This document shows positions 45,218 through 53,709 of a DNA stretch of 59,824 nucleotides, piece by piece. Source of the stretch: Melioribacteraceae bacterium (GTDB lineage: Bacteria > Bacteroidota > Ignavibacteria > Ignavibacteriales > Melioribacteraceae). Below the pieces are notes generated by a model. The model was not told where the DNA came from and did not search any database. It saw nothing but the letters and a program-made list of their open reading frames with translations. Location: NCBI GenBank assembly GCA_015493615.1, contig WGCV01000012.1:1-59824 (forward strand), written 5' to 3'. The position numbers and the translations under genes were made by a program. Each line of letters opens with the position of its first letter. The stretch's first letter is position 1.

Positions 45218-46561
45218 ATGAAAAGAATAATTGTTGTCGGGGGGAATGCCGCGGGGCCTGCGGCTGCCGCAAAAGCTAAAAGAATTGATCGTAATTCGGA
45301 AGTTATTTTATTCGAGGCGACTGAGTTCATCTCCACCGGAACTTGTGAAATGCCTTTTGTCCTGAGCGGTAAAATTGAGGATTATAAGAAGGTGGTTTTC
45401 TTCGACGAAGAATCTTTCTACAATAAAAAGGGAGTAAAAGTTTATACAAAACACCTTGTGGAAAGTATTAACCGTAAAGAAAAAACTGTTGTTGTTCGCA
45501 ATTTAACCACGAACCAAACAATTGATTTTCAATATGATAAATTAATTCTAACTACTGGAGCGAAGGTTAAGAAAATTCCTCCTCTTGCCCCAGGATTTGA
45601 TAATCTGTTTTATCTTAAATCAATTCCCGATTTAATTAAAATTCAGAGTTTTATTTCTTCACATTCTGTGAAAAATGTATTAATCATCGGAGCAGGTTAT
45701 ATTGGATTGGAATCGGCGGAATCGTTTGTGAAACTTGGAATGCAGGTTACAATCGTTGAGCTTGAATCGCTACCACTTCCGGGTGCGGAAAGTGAGATAA
45801 GAAATCTTGCCGTCGAAGAAATTAAGAAAAACGGAGTTACATTTCTCGGAGTGGTTCCGTACGAATTTATTTTTGACGGAAATAGGATTAGGGGAATAAA
45901 GGCGGAAGGGAGAATTATGGATTTCGAGCTTGTCCTTTCCGCTGTCGGATTTTCTCCTAACAGCTCGCTTGCCGAGGCGGCAGGTTTGGAATTAGGAAAA
46001 TTCGGAGGGGTTAAAGTTGATAAGAAACAGAAGACTTCCGATTCGAATATTTTTGCCGCCGGAGATAATACCGAGATAATTAACGCCGTCACCGGAAAAG
46101 CGGATTATATCCCGATTGCAACAACGGCATATTCTCAAAGTCATGTAGCGGGAGAAAACGCAGCCGGTGGAAATAAATTTTCACTTCCCGTTATAAAAAA
46201 TATTGCCGTTAAAATTTTTGATAAAACTTATGCTTCCGTCGGTATAACGGAGGAGCAAGCCCGTGAGTATTTTTTCCGGAGCACGTCTGTTTCGGCAATC
46301 GGGTACAGCTTAATTCATGTTATGCCGGAAAGCGAAAAAGTATTTGGAAAGCTGGTTTTTGATAAGGAAAGCAAGCGTATTTTGGGAGCATCTTTTTGGG
46401 GAGCATCGCAGTCGGCTTATTATGCAGACACAATTTCAGCTTTGATAAGAGCAAAATCTCCCTACTCAATTTTGGAGGAGATTAATTTTAATTATACTCC
46501 TCCGGTTTCTCCTTTTATAAATATTTTAACCATCTTAGGGAAAAAAACAAATGATAAATAA
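45218..46561 (+). CDS. CoA-disulfide-reductase-like FAD/NAD oxidoreductase
   Basis: 447 residues from ATG 45218. FAD-binding VVGGNAAGPAAAAKAKR, NAD-binding VLIIGAGYIGLESAESFVKLG, FAAGDNTEIINAV, and the C-terminal dimerisation domain. From this start the single redox Cys (STGTCEMPF) is residue 43, exactly as in CoA-disulfide reductases, and there is no CxxxxC pair. CoADR, NADH oxidase and polysulfide reductase relatives share this layout, so the true substrate (CoA disulfide, O2 or polysulfide) is open. It overlaps upp by 11 bases. Confidence 0.83.
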   Translation: MKRIIVVGGNAAGPAAAAKAKRIDRNSEVILFEATEFISTGTCEMPFVLSGKIEDYKKVVFFDEESFYNKKGVKVYTKHLVESINRKEKTVVVRNLTTNQTIDFQYDKLILTTGAKVKKIPPLAPGFDNLFYLKSIPDLIKIQSFISSHSVKNVLIIGAGYIGLESAESFVKLGMQVTIVELESLPLPGAESEIRNLAVEEIKKNGVTFLGVVPYEFIFDGNRIRGIKAEGRIMDFELVLSAVGFSPNSSLAEAAGLELGKFGGVKVDKKQKTSDSNIFAAGDNTEIINAVTGKADYIPIATTAYSQSHVAGENAAGGNKFSLPVIKNIAVKIFDKTYASVGITEEQAREYFFRSTSVSAIGYSLIHVMPESEKVFGKLVFDKESKRILGASFWGASQSAYYADTISALIRAKSPYSILEEINFNYTPPVSPFINILTILGKKTNDK

Positions 46562-47183
46562 AAATTTAACTGTTGTCGATAACCCATTGGTTTTAAGGGA
46601 CTTAACTATTTTGCGCGATAAAAACACAGGGGTCAGAGAATTCAGGGACGCCCTGCGCAGAGTTTCCTATTCCCTGGCGATTGAGGTTAGCAAACTCTTT
46701 CCGACTCGCTCCGTAAAAGTAGAAACGCCTCTAACGGAAACCGAAGGAATCGAGTTTCAAAAGGATGTTATTCTGGTGCCTGTTCTCAGGGCGGGATTAA
46801 GTATGGTAAACTCCTTTCTGGAGCTGCTCCCTGAGGCAAAAGTCGGGCATATCGGATTACAGAGGAACGAAGAGACTCTTCAGCCGGTCGAATATTATTA
46901 TAAAACGCCGAAAACTTTGTCGTCGTCCAAAGTAATAGTTCTTGACCCGATGTTGGCTACGGGCGGAAGCGCTTCCGCCGCGTTTACATTTCTGAAAAAT
47001 AAAGGAGCATCAGATATTACGTTGGCTTGTCTGATTGCCGCTCCGGAAGGCGTTAGGAAAATTGAATCGGAGCACGCCGATATTAAAGTAATTTCCGCTT
47101 CTTTGGATGAAAAGTTAAACGAGCACGGGTATATTGTACCGGGATTAGGAGACGCGGGAGACAGAACTTTTGGTACGCTTTAG
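46551..47183 (+). CDS. upp: Uracil phosphoribosyltransferase
   Basis: 210 residues. Salvages uracil to UMP with PRPP. Signatures: VPVLRAGLSMVNSFLELLPE, GHIGLQRNEETLQPVEYY, the PRPP loop VLDPMLATGGSASAAF, and the uracil-binding C-terminal end YIVPGLGDAGDRTFGT. Overlaps the flavoprotein gene by 11 bases and the next gene by 14, so the three are probably one operon. Confidence 0.96.
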   Translation: MINKNLTVVDNPLVLRDLTILRDKNTGVREFRDALRRVSYSLAIEVSKLFPTRSVKVETPLTETEGIEFQKDVILVPVLRAGLSMVNSFLELLPEAKVGHIGLQRNEETLQPVEYYYKTPKTLSSSKVIVLDPMLATGGSASAAFTFLKNKGASDITLACLIAAPEGVRKIESEHADIKVISASLDEKLNEHGYIVPGLGDAGDRTFGTL

Positions 47184-48174
47184 TTTTATTTTTCTATTGT
47201 TGTTTTATAATACGGTTTTTTCTCAGAGTTATCCTAATCCGAGAATTGACAGTTTTATTCGTCGAATTATCACAAAAATTACTGAAGAAAATTATGTTTC
47301 GGCTGATAGTTTAGCGCGTGTTTTTAAGTCGGAATATCCAAATATCACATTCCCATATATTTACGACGCGGCTAATGAAATATCCAATGATTTTAATAAC
47401 AATCTAAAATTAAATAACAAAAGGATTTACGGGGCATTATCTCAAGCCGAAGAAATAGCCGATTCTTTGTTTGAGGCGGATAGCGTCAACATCTGGAATA
47501 GTTATCAAAAGGGATTGGTTAACGGATATTGGGCTTACTACGAAGGACTGAAAGGAAATTATTTTTCCGCTTATGATTACGGGACCAATGCTTTGCATTA
47601 TTTTGACAAATGTCTTTCCCGGGATTCCACTTTTTCCGATGCTTTGATTGCCGAAGGAACTTATGAATATTGGATTTCCGAAAAGCTTGGCTGGCTTCCT
47701 TTTATTCCCGATGATCGGGAGCACGCAATCAGATTGATTTACAGAGGAATCGCCTCAAATTCCTACTTGCACAATATTGGCGTAACATCGCTTTTTTGGA
47801 TTTTAAAGAATGAGAAAAGATACGACGAAGCAAAGAATTTAATAATAAATGAATATAAAAAATATCCTACAAACCGGTATATTATTTCAGCTTACGCCAA
47901 TATCGAAAAGGAATTTAATAAACGAAGTTCCGTAGTTTTATATAAAAAAGCTCTTGAAATTACTCTTAATAGGAACGAGAAAAACAGAATTAACGAAATT
48001 ATTTTAAGGCATAAAATTGCAATGCTTCTTTCTGATTTGGGAAAAAAGAAGGAAGCAATTGCCGAATGCAAAAAAATTCTTGATATAAGAAATCTTACGC
48101 CTTGGGAATCGGAAAAATTAGACTGGAGATTGGAAAAAGTTAGGGAACTATATTTAAAATTAAGAGTTAAGTAA
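47170..48174 (+). CDS. Exported TPR-like protein, unknown function
   Basis: 334 residues. Signal peptide MVRFSFIFLLLFYNTVFSQ. The rest is helical with tetratricopeptide-like spacing: YKKALEITLNRNEKN, HKIAMLLSDLGKKKEAIAECKKIL and YDEAKNLIINEYKKYPTN. I recognise no catalytic motif. It probably stays in the periplasm or at the outer membrane as a scaffold. The only start that keeps the signal peptide is TTG 47170, inside the end of upp. No cell-envelope partner gene lies next to it. Confidence 0.72.
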   Translation: MVRFSFIFLLLFYNTVFSQSYPNPRIDSFIRRIITKITEENYVSADSLARVFKSEYPNITFPYIYDAANEISNDFNNNLKLNNKRIYGALSQAEEIADSLFEADSVNIWNSYQKGLVNGYWAYYEGLKGNYFSAYDYGTNALHYFDKCLSRDSTFSDALIAEGTYEYWISEKLGWLPFIPDDREHAIRLIYRGIASNSYLHNIGVTSLFWILKNEKRYDEAKNLIINEYKKYPTNRYIISAYANIEKEFNKRSSVVLYKKALEITLNRNEKNRINEIILRHKIAMLLSDLGKKKEAIAECKKILDIRNLTPWESEKLDWRLEKVRELYLKLRVK

Positions 48175-48186
48175 AATAATAGAGAC

Positions 48187-48333
48187 CTTTGCAAAACCTA
48201 AATTTGTCATATTGAGGACGGTGTAAGCCATCCGAAATATCTCTAAATTCGGTATAATTACCGGTTTTGAGATTCTTCTCCCGCTCCGCCTTGGCGGAGG
48301 ATCAGAATGACATATAAATTAGGTTATGCAAAG
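48187..48333 (+). repeat. MITE-like element with terminal inverted repeats (copy 1, intact)
   Basis: 147 bases between two genes. The left arm CTTTGCAAAACCTAAATTTG (48187-48206, then TCAT) is matched in inverted form by the right arm ending GGTTATGCAAAG (48307-48333); 14 of the first 15 bases agree. The interior has a short inverted pair (CCGAAAT ... ATTCGG, then ACCGGT) and a GAGATTCTTCTC ... CTCCGCCTTGGCGGAG ... CAGAATGACA unit of the common REP-like type. A second copy that lacks the right arm is at 58174-58313. No coding capacity, so it would need a transposase supplied elsewhere. Confidence 0.75.
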
Positions 48334-48381
48334 CTTTCTAATAGCTATTGACTTTTTCTTTACTTTTATCTATTTACCGAT

Positions 48382-50565
48382 ATGCAAACACAAATTACTG
48401 AAATAAAATATAATCAGCTGTTAAATGAGCTTCTCGAAAGTTGCCGGACTCACATTCACTCGGTCAATGAAGACTTAATCAGGAGAAGTTTCAGAACAAG
48501 TTTTGAAGCTCATAAAAACGATTACAGAGCTTCGGGCGAACCATATTTTCTTCATCCGTACGCGGTGGCAAAAATTGTCGCTGAAGAAATTAGTTTGGAT
48601 GATTATTCGGTTGCCGCCGCCTTGCTCCACGACGTTGTTGAAGATACTGAGATCAGTCTTGATTTTATTGCCAAAGAATTCGGTAAGACAGTCGCCGAAA
48701 TTGTTGACGGCGTTACTAAAATCGGGGGAGTTTTTAAAGGGCACGAAATAAACCAAGCTGAGAATTACAGAAAGTTGCTTCTTTCGATGGTGCGCGATTT
48801 GCGGGTTATTTTAGTAAAATTTGCCGACAGACTTCATAACATGAGAACTCTTCAATATATGCGCCCCGAAAAGCAGAGGAGAATTGCAAGAGAAACGCTT
48901 GAAATATATGCTCCCTTTGCAAACAGATTTGGTCTCGGTAAAGTTAAATGGGAATTGGAAGATTTATCTTTTAAATATCTTAACAAAGAAGCATACGCCG
49001 AATTGGCGAAGAAAGTTAGCGAGAAAAGAAATCAGAGAGAAAAATATATTCAGAAGTTCATTCAGCCGCTTAAGGATAAACTTAAGCAGGAGGGAATAAA
49101 GTTTGAAATAGCCGGAAGAGCAAAGCATCTTTACAGCATATACCGTAAAATGATAAAACTGAATACGACTTTTGAAAATATATATGATTTGCTTGCAATC
49201 AGAATTATTATCGAAGATGATAATCCTAACCTGTGCTACACGGTTCTGGGAATTATCAATCAGATGTATAAACCTATCGACAGATTCAAGGATTATATTT
49301 CCATACCGAAAAAGAATAATTATCAATCTTTGCATAACACTGTGTTAGGTCCCGAAGGGAAGGTCGTGGAAATTCAAATCCGTACGCGAAAAATGCATGA
49401 AATAGCCGAACGCGGAGTTGCTGCTCATTGGAAATATAAAGAAGCTTCTTTTACATCTGATAAGGAGATGGAAGAGTGGGTGAATTGGATTCGTGATGTT
49501 TTTGAAACGGCGAGCAAAGATGAAGCGACAAAGGAAATACTTGCCAGTTTCAAAATGAATCTTTATCAGGAGGAAATTTATATTTTTACTCCGCGCGGTG
49601 ATTTACTCCGGCTTCCCGTCGGCTCCACTCCGGTTGATTTTGCATACAATATTCATTCGAATATCGGGGAGCATTGTATCGGAGCAAAGGTTAACGGAAA
49701 AATTGTGCCGCTGAACAGTTTGCTCAGAAGCGGCGATCAGGTGGAAATTATCACCTCCAAAAATCAGCATCCGAATGAAAGCTGGCTGCAGTTTGTGAAA
49801 ACTCACAAGGCGAAAAACCAAATCAGAAAGTTTATAAATCGCCAGGATGATAAGATAGTTGAACAAGGAAAACAGATTTGGGATAAAAAGCTGAAAAAGC
49901 TTAAGTTGATTTTTACCGACGACGATATTCAGAAGTTATCCAACAAATTGAAATTTAACAGTCCTCGTGATTTTTTTAAGGCTATCGGGGAAGGAGAGTT
50001 AAATCCGGATGAAATAATCGCTCCCAAAGTCGAAAAACAGGAAGAAAAAAATGAACTGAAAATCGATAAATTTGTTAATCACGCTCGTCAAGGCGCGGGT
50101 GGAGTTTTGGTAGAAGGGGAGCACAAGGGGTTTGATATTCATTACGCGAAATGCTGTAACCCGATTCCGGGCGATCCTGTGATCGGATTTGTAACTATCG
50201 GAAAAGGAATTACCATTCACCGGAAGGATTGTAAGAATTTGATTACTCTTGCCAAGAACAGTCCGGACAGATTAGTTCCGGTAGATTGGCAGAATCTTAA
50301 AGGAAAGGAATTTATCGCGGCGATTTCCATTAAAGGGGAAGACAATCCCGGTATTTTAAAAGATGTTTCAAACAGCATAACCAATTATAAAGACACTAAT
50401 ATTTATTCGGTTAATATCAACACGAAAGAGGGAATTTTCCATGGTGTAATCACAGTTTACGTTAATGATTTGGCACATCTGGAGCATCTGATTTCAAGAC
50501 TGAAAAAAGTTAAGGGCGTATTTTTAGCCGAAAGAATGGTTACCGGAAAATCGCATGACAGATGA
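48382..50565 (+). CDS. rsh: Bifunctional (p)ppGpp synthetase/hydrolase (RelA/SpoT, Rsh)
   Basis: 727 residues with full domain set. HD hydrolase (YFLHPYAVAKIVAEE; LLHDVVEDTEI with intact His-Asp and Glu-Asp, ~80-87), synthetase (YKPIDRFKDYISIPKKNNYQ; KVVEIQIRTRKMHEIAERG, ~295-345), TGS (IFTPRGDLLRLPVGSTPVDF, ~395-455), a zinc-finger-like region with YAKCCNPIPGDPVIGF (~590) and a C-terminal ACT domain. Because the HD residues are intact it should both make and degrade the alarmone, as the single long Rsh of most bacteria does. It overlaps ruvX by 11 bases. Confidence 0.96.
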   Translation: MQTQITEIKYNQLLNELLESCRTHIHSVNEDLIRRSFRTSFEAHKNDYRASGEPYFLHPYAVAKIVAEEISLDDYSVAAALLHDVVEDTEISLDFIAKEFGKTVAEIVDGVTKIGGVFKGHEINQAENYRKLLLSMVRDLRVILVKFADRLHNMRTLQYMRPEKQRRIARETLEIYAPFANRFGLGKVKWELEDLSFKYLNKEAYAELAKKVSEKRNQREKYIQKFIQPLKDKLKQEGIKFEIAGRAKHLYSIYRKMIKLNTTFENIYDLLAIRIIIEDDNPNLCYTVLGIINQMYKPIDRFKDYISIPKKNNYQSLHNTVLGPEGKVVEIQIRTRKMHEIAERGVAAHWKYKEASFTSDKEMEEWVNWIRDVFETASKDEATKEILASFKMNLYQEEIYIFTPRGDLLRLPVGSTPVDFAYNIHSNIGEHCIGAKVNGKIVPLNSLLRSGDQVEIITSKNQHPNESWLQFVKTHKAKNQIRKFINRQDDKIVEQGKQIWDKKLKKLKLIFTDDDIQKLSNKLKFNSPRDFFKAIGEGELNPDEIIAPKVEKQEEKNELKIDKFVNHARQGAGGVLVEGEHKGFDIHYAKCCNPIPGDPVIGFVTIGKGITIHRKDCKNLITLAKNSPDRLVPVDWQNLKGKEFIAAISIKGEDNPGILKDVSNSITNYKDTNIYSVNINTKEGIFHGVITVYVNDLAHLEHLISRLKKVKGVFLAERMVTGKSHDR

Positions 50566-50986
50566 AAAACGTTTTGTAGGAATTGATTTCGGGACCAAAA
50601 GAATCGGCGTAGCCGTTAGCGATCCGCTCGGGTGGTTTGCCACTCCGCTTGCCACAATTCCCAACAATCCGGATTTTTGGAAAAAATTTTTTAATCTGCT
50701 CCGGGATTACAAAATTGAAGCGTTCGTTGTCGGGTATCCTCTAAAGGAAAGCGGCGAGGTTTCCGCCATAATTGAGGAAGTCGATAAGTTTATTGAGCGA
50801 TTGGAAAAGAAATTCAGACTTCCGGTTATCAAAGTTGACGAAAGGTATTCTTCCTCTATTGCCGAGCGACAGATTTTGGAATCGGTTAAATCTAAGAAAA
50901 AAAGAAGAGATAAAGGATTGATTGATAGGAGCGCCGCCGCCATAATTCTGAAGGATTTTCTTGAAGAAAGGGAGCACAGTAAATAA
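50555..50986 (+). CDS. ruvX: Holliday junction resolvase-like RuvX/YqgF
   Basis: 143 residues with an RNase H-like fold. GIDFGTKRIGVAVSDPLGWF (first catalytic Asp), VVGYPLKESGEVS, and VDERYSSSIAERQ (Glu), followed by KGLIDRSAAAIILKDFLE (last Asp). The family is involved in pre-16S rRNA end processing and recombination. The ATG lies inside the end of rsh. The next 73 bases lead to the shell genes with a promoter-like sequence. Confidence 0.93.
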   Translation: MTDEKRFVGIDFGTKRIGVAVSDPLGWFATPLATIPNNPDFWKKFFNLLRDYKIEAFVVGYPLKESGEVSAIIEEVDKFIERLEKKFRLPVIKVDERYSSSIAERQILESVKSKKKRRDKGLIDRSAAAIILKDFLEEREHSK

Positions 50987-50995
50987 AATTATAAT

Positions 50996-51024
50996 TTGAC
51001 TTTGAAGTCATTAAAAATTATTTT
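50996..51024 (+). promoter_or_regulatory. Candidate sigma70-type promoter for the shell genes
   Basis: TTGACT (50996-51001), a 17-base spacer and TATTTT (51019-51024), 36 bases before ATG 51060. The ribosome binding site AGGAG is at 51048-51052. The -35 box matches five of six consensus bases and the -10 box four of six. This is the only gap upstream of the two shell genes, so they can be transcribed apart from rsh-ruvX. Confidence 0.4.
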
Positions 51025-51059
51025 TTGTAATAAATTAACTAAAAAATAGGAGCAACATA

Positions 51060-51338
51060 ATGGCACTTGATGCTTTAGGAATGGTAGAAACAAAAGGTTT
51101 GGTCGGTTCGGTTGAAGCTGCCGATGCTATGGTGAAGGCTGCAAAAGTAGAACTGATTGGAAAAGAAACAATCGGCGGCGGTTATGTAACGGTAATGGTT
51201 CGCGGCGATGTCGGAGCCGTAAAAGCGGCAACGGACGCCGGAGCGGCAGCTGCACAGCGCGTTGGCGAATTGGTTTCGGTTCACGTCATTCCTCGTCCTC
51301 ATGCAGATGTTGAAATGATTCTTCCGAAAAAAGGATAA
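51060..51338 (+). CDS. Bacterial microcompartment shell protein (BMC-H)
   Basis: 92 residues, a single BMC domain of the hexamer-forming type: [73 protein letters not shown] and [13 protein letters not shown]. It will form flat hexagonal tiles of a protein shell. Pore-loop residues are near IGGGYV, so the pore is probably small and Gly-rich. No enzyme of a known metabolosome or carboxysome is encoded within the window. The second shell gene follows 9 bases later. Confidence 0.95.
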   Translation: MALDALGMVETKGLVGSVEAADAMVKAAKVELIGKETIGGGYVTVMVRGDVGAVKAATDAGAAAAQRVGELVSVHVIPRPHADVEMILPKKG

Positions 51339-51347
51339 TTACGCTTT

Positions 51348-52064
51348 ATGCAATTAGCTTTAGGCTTAGTTGAAACAAAAGGTCTTGTAGGCTCGATTGA
51401 AGCCGCCGACGCAATGTTGAAAGCGGCAAATGTTAAGCTGATAGGAAAGGAAATTGTTACCGGCGGAATGGTCGCCATAAAAATTGTAGGCGACGTTGCC
51501 GCCGTTAAATCTTCCGTGGACGCAGGAGCGGCTGCGGCTCAGAGAGTAGGGCAGCTTGTTTCGATTCACGTTATTCCCCGTCCCGATGATCAATTGGAAA
51601 GTATTCTCTATTCGGATTCAAAGTCATCGCGTCCCCGCCGTAAAAGAAAAAAGAAAGAAGTTCAAAGTGAAAAAACGGAAGATTTGTTTTCGGTAATTGA
51701 AGAGCCGGAGGCAATTGAAAAAACGGAGACCGAAGAAACTTTAACCGCTGAAGACAAAATCAAACCGGTTGAAAAAAATGAAGAAGAAACAGATCCGGAA
51801 AAAGAGGATAATCCAACGGAAGTTATTTCCGAAGAAAGCGCTGAGATAATCCAAGATGAGGAAGAGTCTTCTACAGAAGATGAGACTGAAACTGAAATTA
51901 GCGAAAGTCCCCTTATTCCGCCGTTGGACGAACTTGAAGGAATGAATGTTCACCAACTGCGTCATTTGGCAAGGCAGTTCTCCGATTTTCCGATAAAAGG
52001 AAGAGAAATTTCCAGAGCTAACAGACAGGCTTTAATAGATCTTTTTGAGAAATTAAGAAAATAA
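51348..52064 (+). CDS. BMC shell protein with long acidic linker and C-terminal helical domain
   Basis: 238 residues. Residues 1-~88 are a BMC domain very close to its neighbour ([49 protein letters not shown]). A basic patch (RPRRKRKKK, ~98-106), a ~85-residue Glu/Thr/Asp-rich linker, and a C-terminal module of ~45 residues follow (LEGMNVHQLRHLARQF ... SRANRQALIDLFEKL). This tail resembles small SAP/Rho-N or EutK-like nucleic-acid-binding domains, but that is a judgement by eye. A tethering or recruiting role is likely, with the tail on one face of the shell. Confidence 0.88.
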   Translation: MQLALGLVETKGLVGSIEAADAMLKAANVKLIGKEIVTGGMVAIKIVGDVAAVKSSVDAGAAAAQRVGQLVSIHVIPRPDDQLESILYSDSKSSRPRRKRKKKEVQSEKTEDLFSVIEEPEAIEKTETEETLTAEDKIKPVEKNEEETDPEKEDNPTEVISEESAEIIQDEEESSTEDETETEISESPLIPPLDELEGMNVHQLRHLARQFSDFPIKGREISRANRQALIDLFEKLRK

Positions 52065-52169
52065 ATTTCTTTTAAACTGCTCTAAGATTTGCAATATGTT
52101 TTATATTTCGATATTAATTTATCGAGTTAGTTAGTTAATCTTGCGAATCTTAGAGACAGTTTTTTTTAT

Positions 52170-53081
52170 ATGAAAAAAAATTGGTTTCACATATCGATTA
52201 TTGTTTTGTTTTCAATTGTTGTTTGGACGATTGTTACGCTCTCCGATAATTTTTACACGAATGTTTATCTTCCTGTCAGAGTTAAAGTTGATAACCCCAA
52301 ATATGCGCTTAGTTATGTTTCCGATAAATTTGTAATCGTCGGTGTACAGGGGGAAGGTTGGGTTTTGTCATCGTATTATTGGGGCGCTAATCGCTATTTT
52401 GATGTAACCTTAAATGGGAAGAAAAAGGAAACGCTTATTTCCACTCGCGACTTGATTAAGAAAAATCATGTTTTTACTTCGAATGTAAATGTAGTTTCCG
52501 TAAATCCCGAGATACTTAAAATAGACGTTGATAAAAAAATCGAGAAAGAAGTTTTTGTTAAGCCGGAGTACGATTTGAATTTGAAAGGGGATTACGGTTT
52601 AATCGAATCGCCCAAAGTTACCCCGATAAAAATCGAAATTTCGGGGCCCGCGTCAATTGTTCGGAATACCGATTCAATTAAAACCGATAAAATAGTTCTT
52701 GTCAAAGCCGACGATAGTTTATCGGTTAAAGCCGGTTTGGAGCTTCCGGAATTCACTTCGTCTAAAACGGAGAAGGTAACCGTAACATTTAACATACAGA
52801 AAATTGTAGATAAAAGGATTGATAATGTCCCTATTAAAATTATCGGCGCGGGAAAGAATAATTCAAAATTATTGATTTTTCCGGACAAACTTAGCGTAGT
52901 TGTGAGAGGCGGAATCGGGATAGTCGGGAGAATGGAAGCCGATGATATTTCCGCTTATATTTTGTTTAAAGATGCGCTGCGCGATACGACAGCTTCTCTT
53001 GCTCCGCATTTAAGTTTGCCGCAGAATGTAAAATTAGTTACTTTCACTCCCGAAAAAATTGATTATATAATAAAGAAGTAG
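52170..53081 (+). CDS. YbbR-like domain membrane protein
   Basis: 303 residues. One N-terminal transmembrane helix (ISIIVLFSIVVWTIVTL) with a large outside region of YbbR-like beta repeats: VYLPVRVKVDNP, VNPEILKIDVDKK, KIEISGPASIVRNTDSI, and IDNVPIKIIGAGKN followed by PDKLSVVVRGG. YbbR proteins are often encoded with the cyclic-di-AMP synthase DisA/CdaA, which is not seen here. tmk follows 3 bases later. The function in this clade is unknown. Confidence 0.75.
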   Translation: MKKNWFHISIIVLFSIVVWTIVTLSDNFYTNVYLPVRVKVDNPKYALSYVSDKFVIVGVQGEGWVLSSYYWGANRYFDVTLNGKKKETLISTRDLIKKNHVFTSNVNVVSVNPEILKIDVDKKIEKEVFVKPEYDLNLKGDYGLIESPKVTPIKIEISGPASIVRNTDSIKTDKIVLVKADDSLSVKAGLELPEFTSSKTEKVTVTFNIQKIVDKRIDNVPIKIIGAGKNNSKLLIFPDKLSVVVRGGIGIVGRMEADDISAYILFKDALRDTTASLAPHLSLPQNVKLVTFTPEKIDYIIKK

Positions 53082-53084
53082 TCT

Positions 53085-53708
53085 ATGTTTATCTCATTTG
53101 AAGGTCTCGATTTTTCCGGTAAGTCCACACAAGTTTCTTTACTAAAAAATTTTCTCGAGGAGAATAAAAAATCGGTTTATCTTATCAGAGAGCCGGGCGG
53201 AACTGCAATCTCGGAGAAAATTCGTCAGTTACTACTCGACAGAAAAAATTTCGAAATGCAATCCGAAACGGAACTGCTTCTGTTTTATTCAAGCCGGGCG
53301 CAGTTAATCAGGGAAGTTATTCGCCCGAAATTGGGGGAGGGAATTTTTGTTTTGTCCGACAGATTTCACGATTCTTCCACTGCGTACCAGGGTTACGGAA
53401 GAGGTTTGGATTTGGATTTTATTAAAAGCTTAAACAAGTTCGTTCTCGGGGAAACTGTTCCCGATATTACTTTTTTTATCGATGTCTCATTATCTGAAAT
53501 TGAAAAAAGAAAGAAACTCAATTCGGAAATTGAACTCGACCGGATTGAATCCTCGAATGATGAGTTTTACAGAAGAGTAAGAAACGGTTATTTGAAACTA
53601 TCCGAAACCGAAAAAAGATTCAAACGGATTGACGGCAACAGAAGCATTGACTCCATATTCGAAGAAATATTGTCAATTTTAAAAAAGCATCCAAAGTTCA
53701 GAGGATAG
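53085..53708 (+). CDS. tmk: Thymidylate kinase
   Basis: 207 residues. Phosphorylates dTMP to dTDP. P-loop FEGLDFSGKSTQVSLL (Walker A), REPGGTAISEKIRQLLLD (substrate site), LSDRFHDSSTAYQGYGRGLD (DRF/DRY motif) and a C-terminal RIDGNRSIDSIFEEI. The length and motif order are normal. It lies between a YbbR-like gene (3 bases upstream) and an S41 protease (1 base downstream), which is typical only in this group. Confidence 0.96.
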   Translation: MFISFEGLDFSGKSTQVSLLKNFLEENKKSVYLIREPGGTAISEKIRQLLLDRKNFEMQSETELLLFYSSRAQLIREVIRPKLGEGIFVLSDRFHDSSTAYQGYGRGLDLDFIKSLNKFVLGETVPDITFFIDVSLSEIEKRKKLNSEIELDRIESSNDEFYRRVRNGYLKLSETEKRFKRIDGNRSIDSIFEEILSILKKHPKFRG

Positions 53709-53709
53709 A

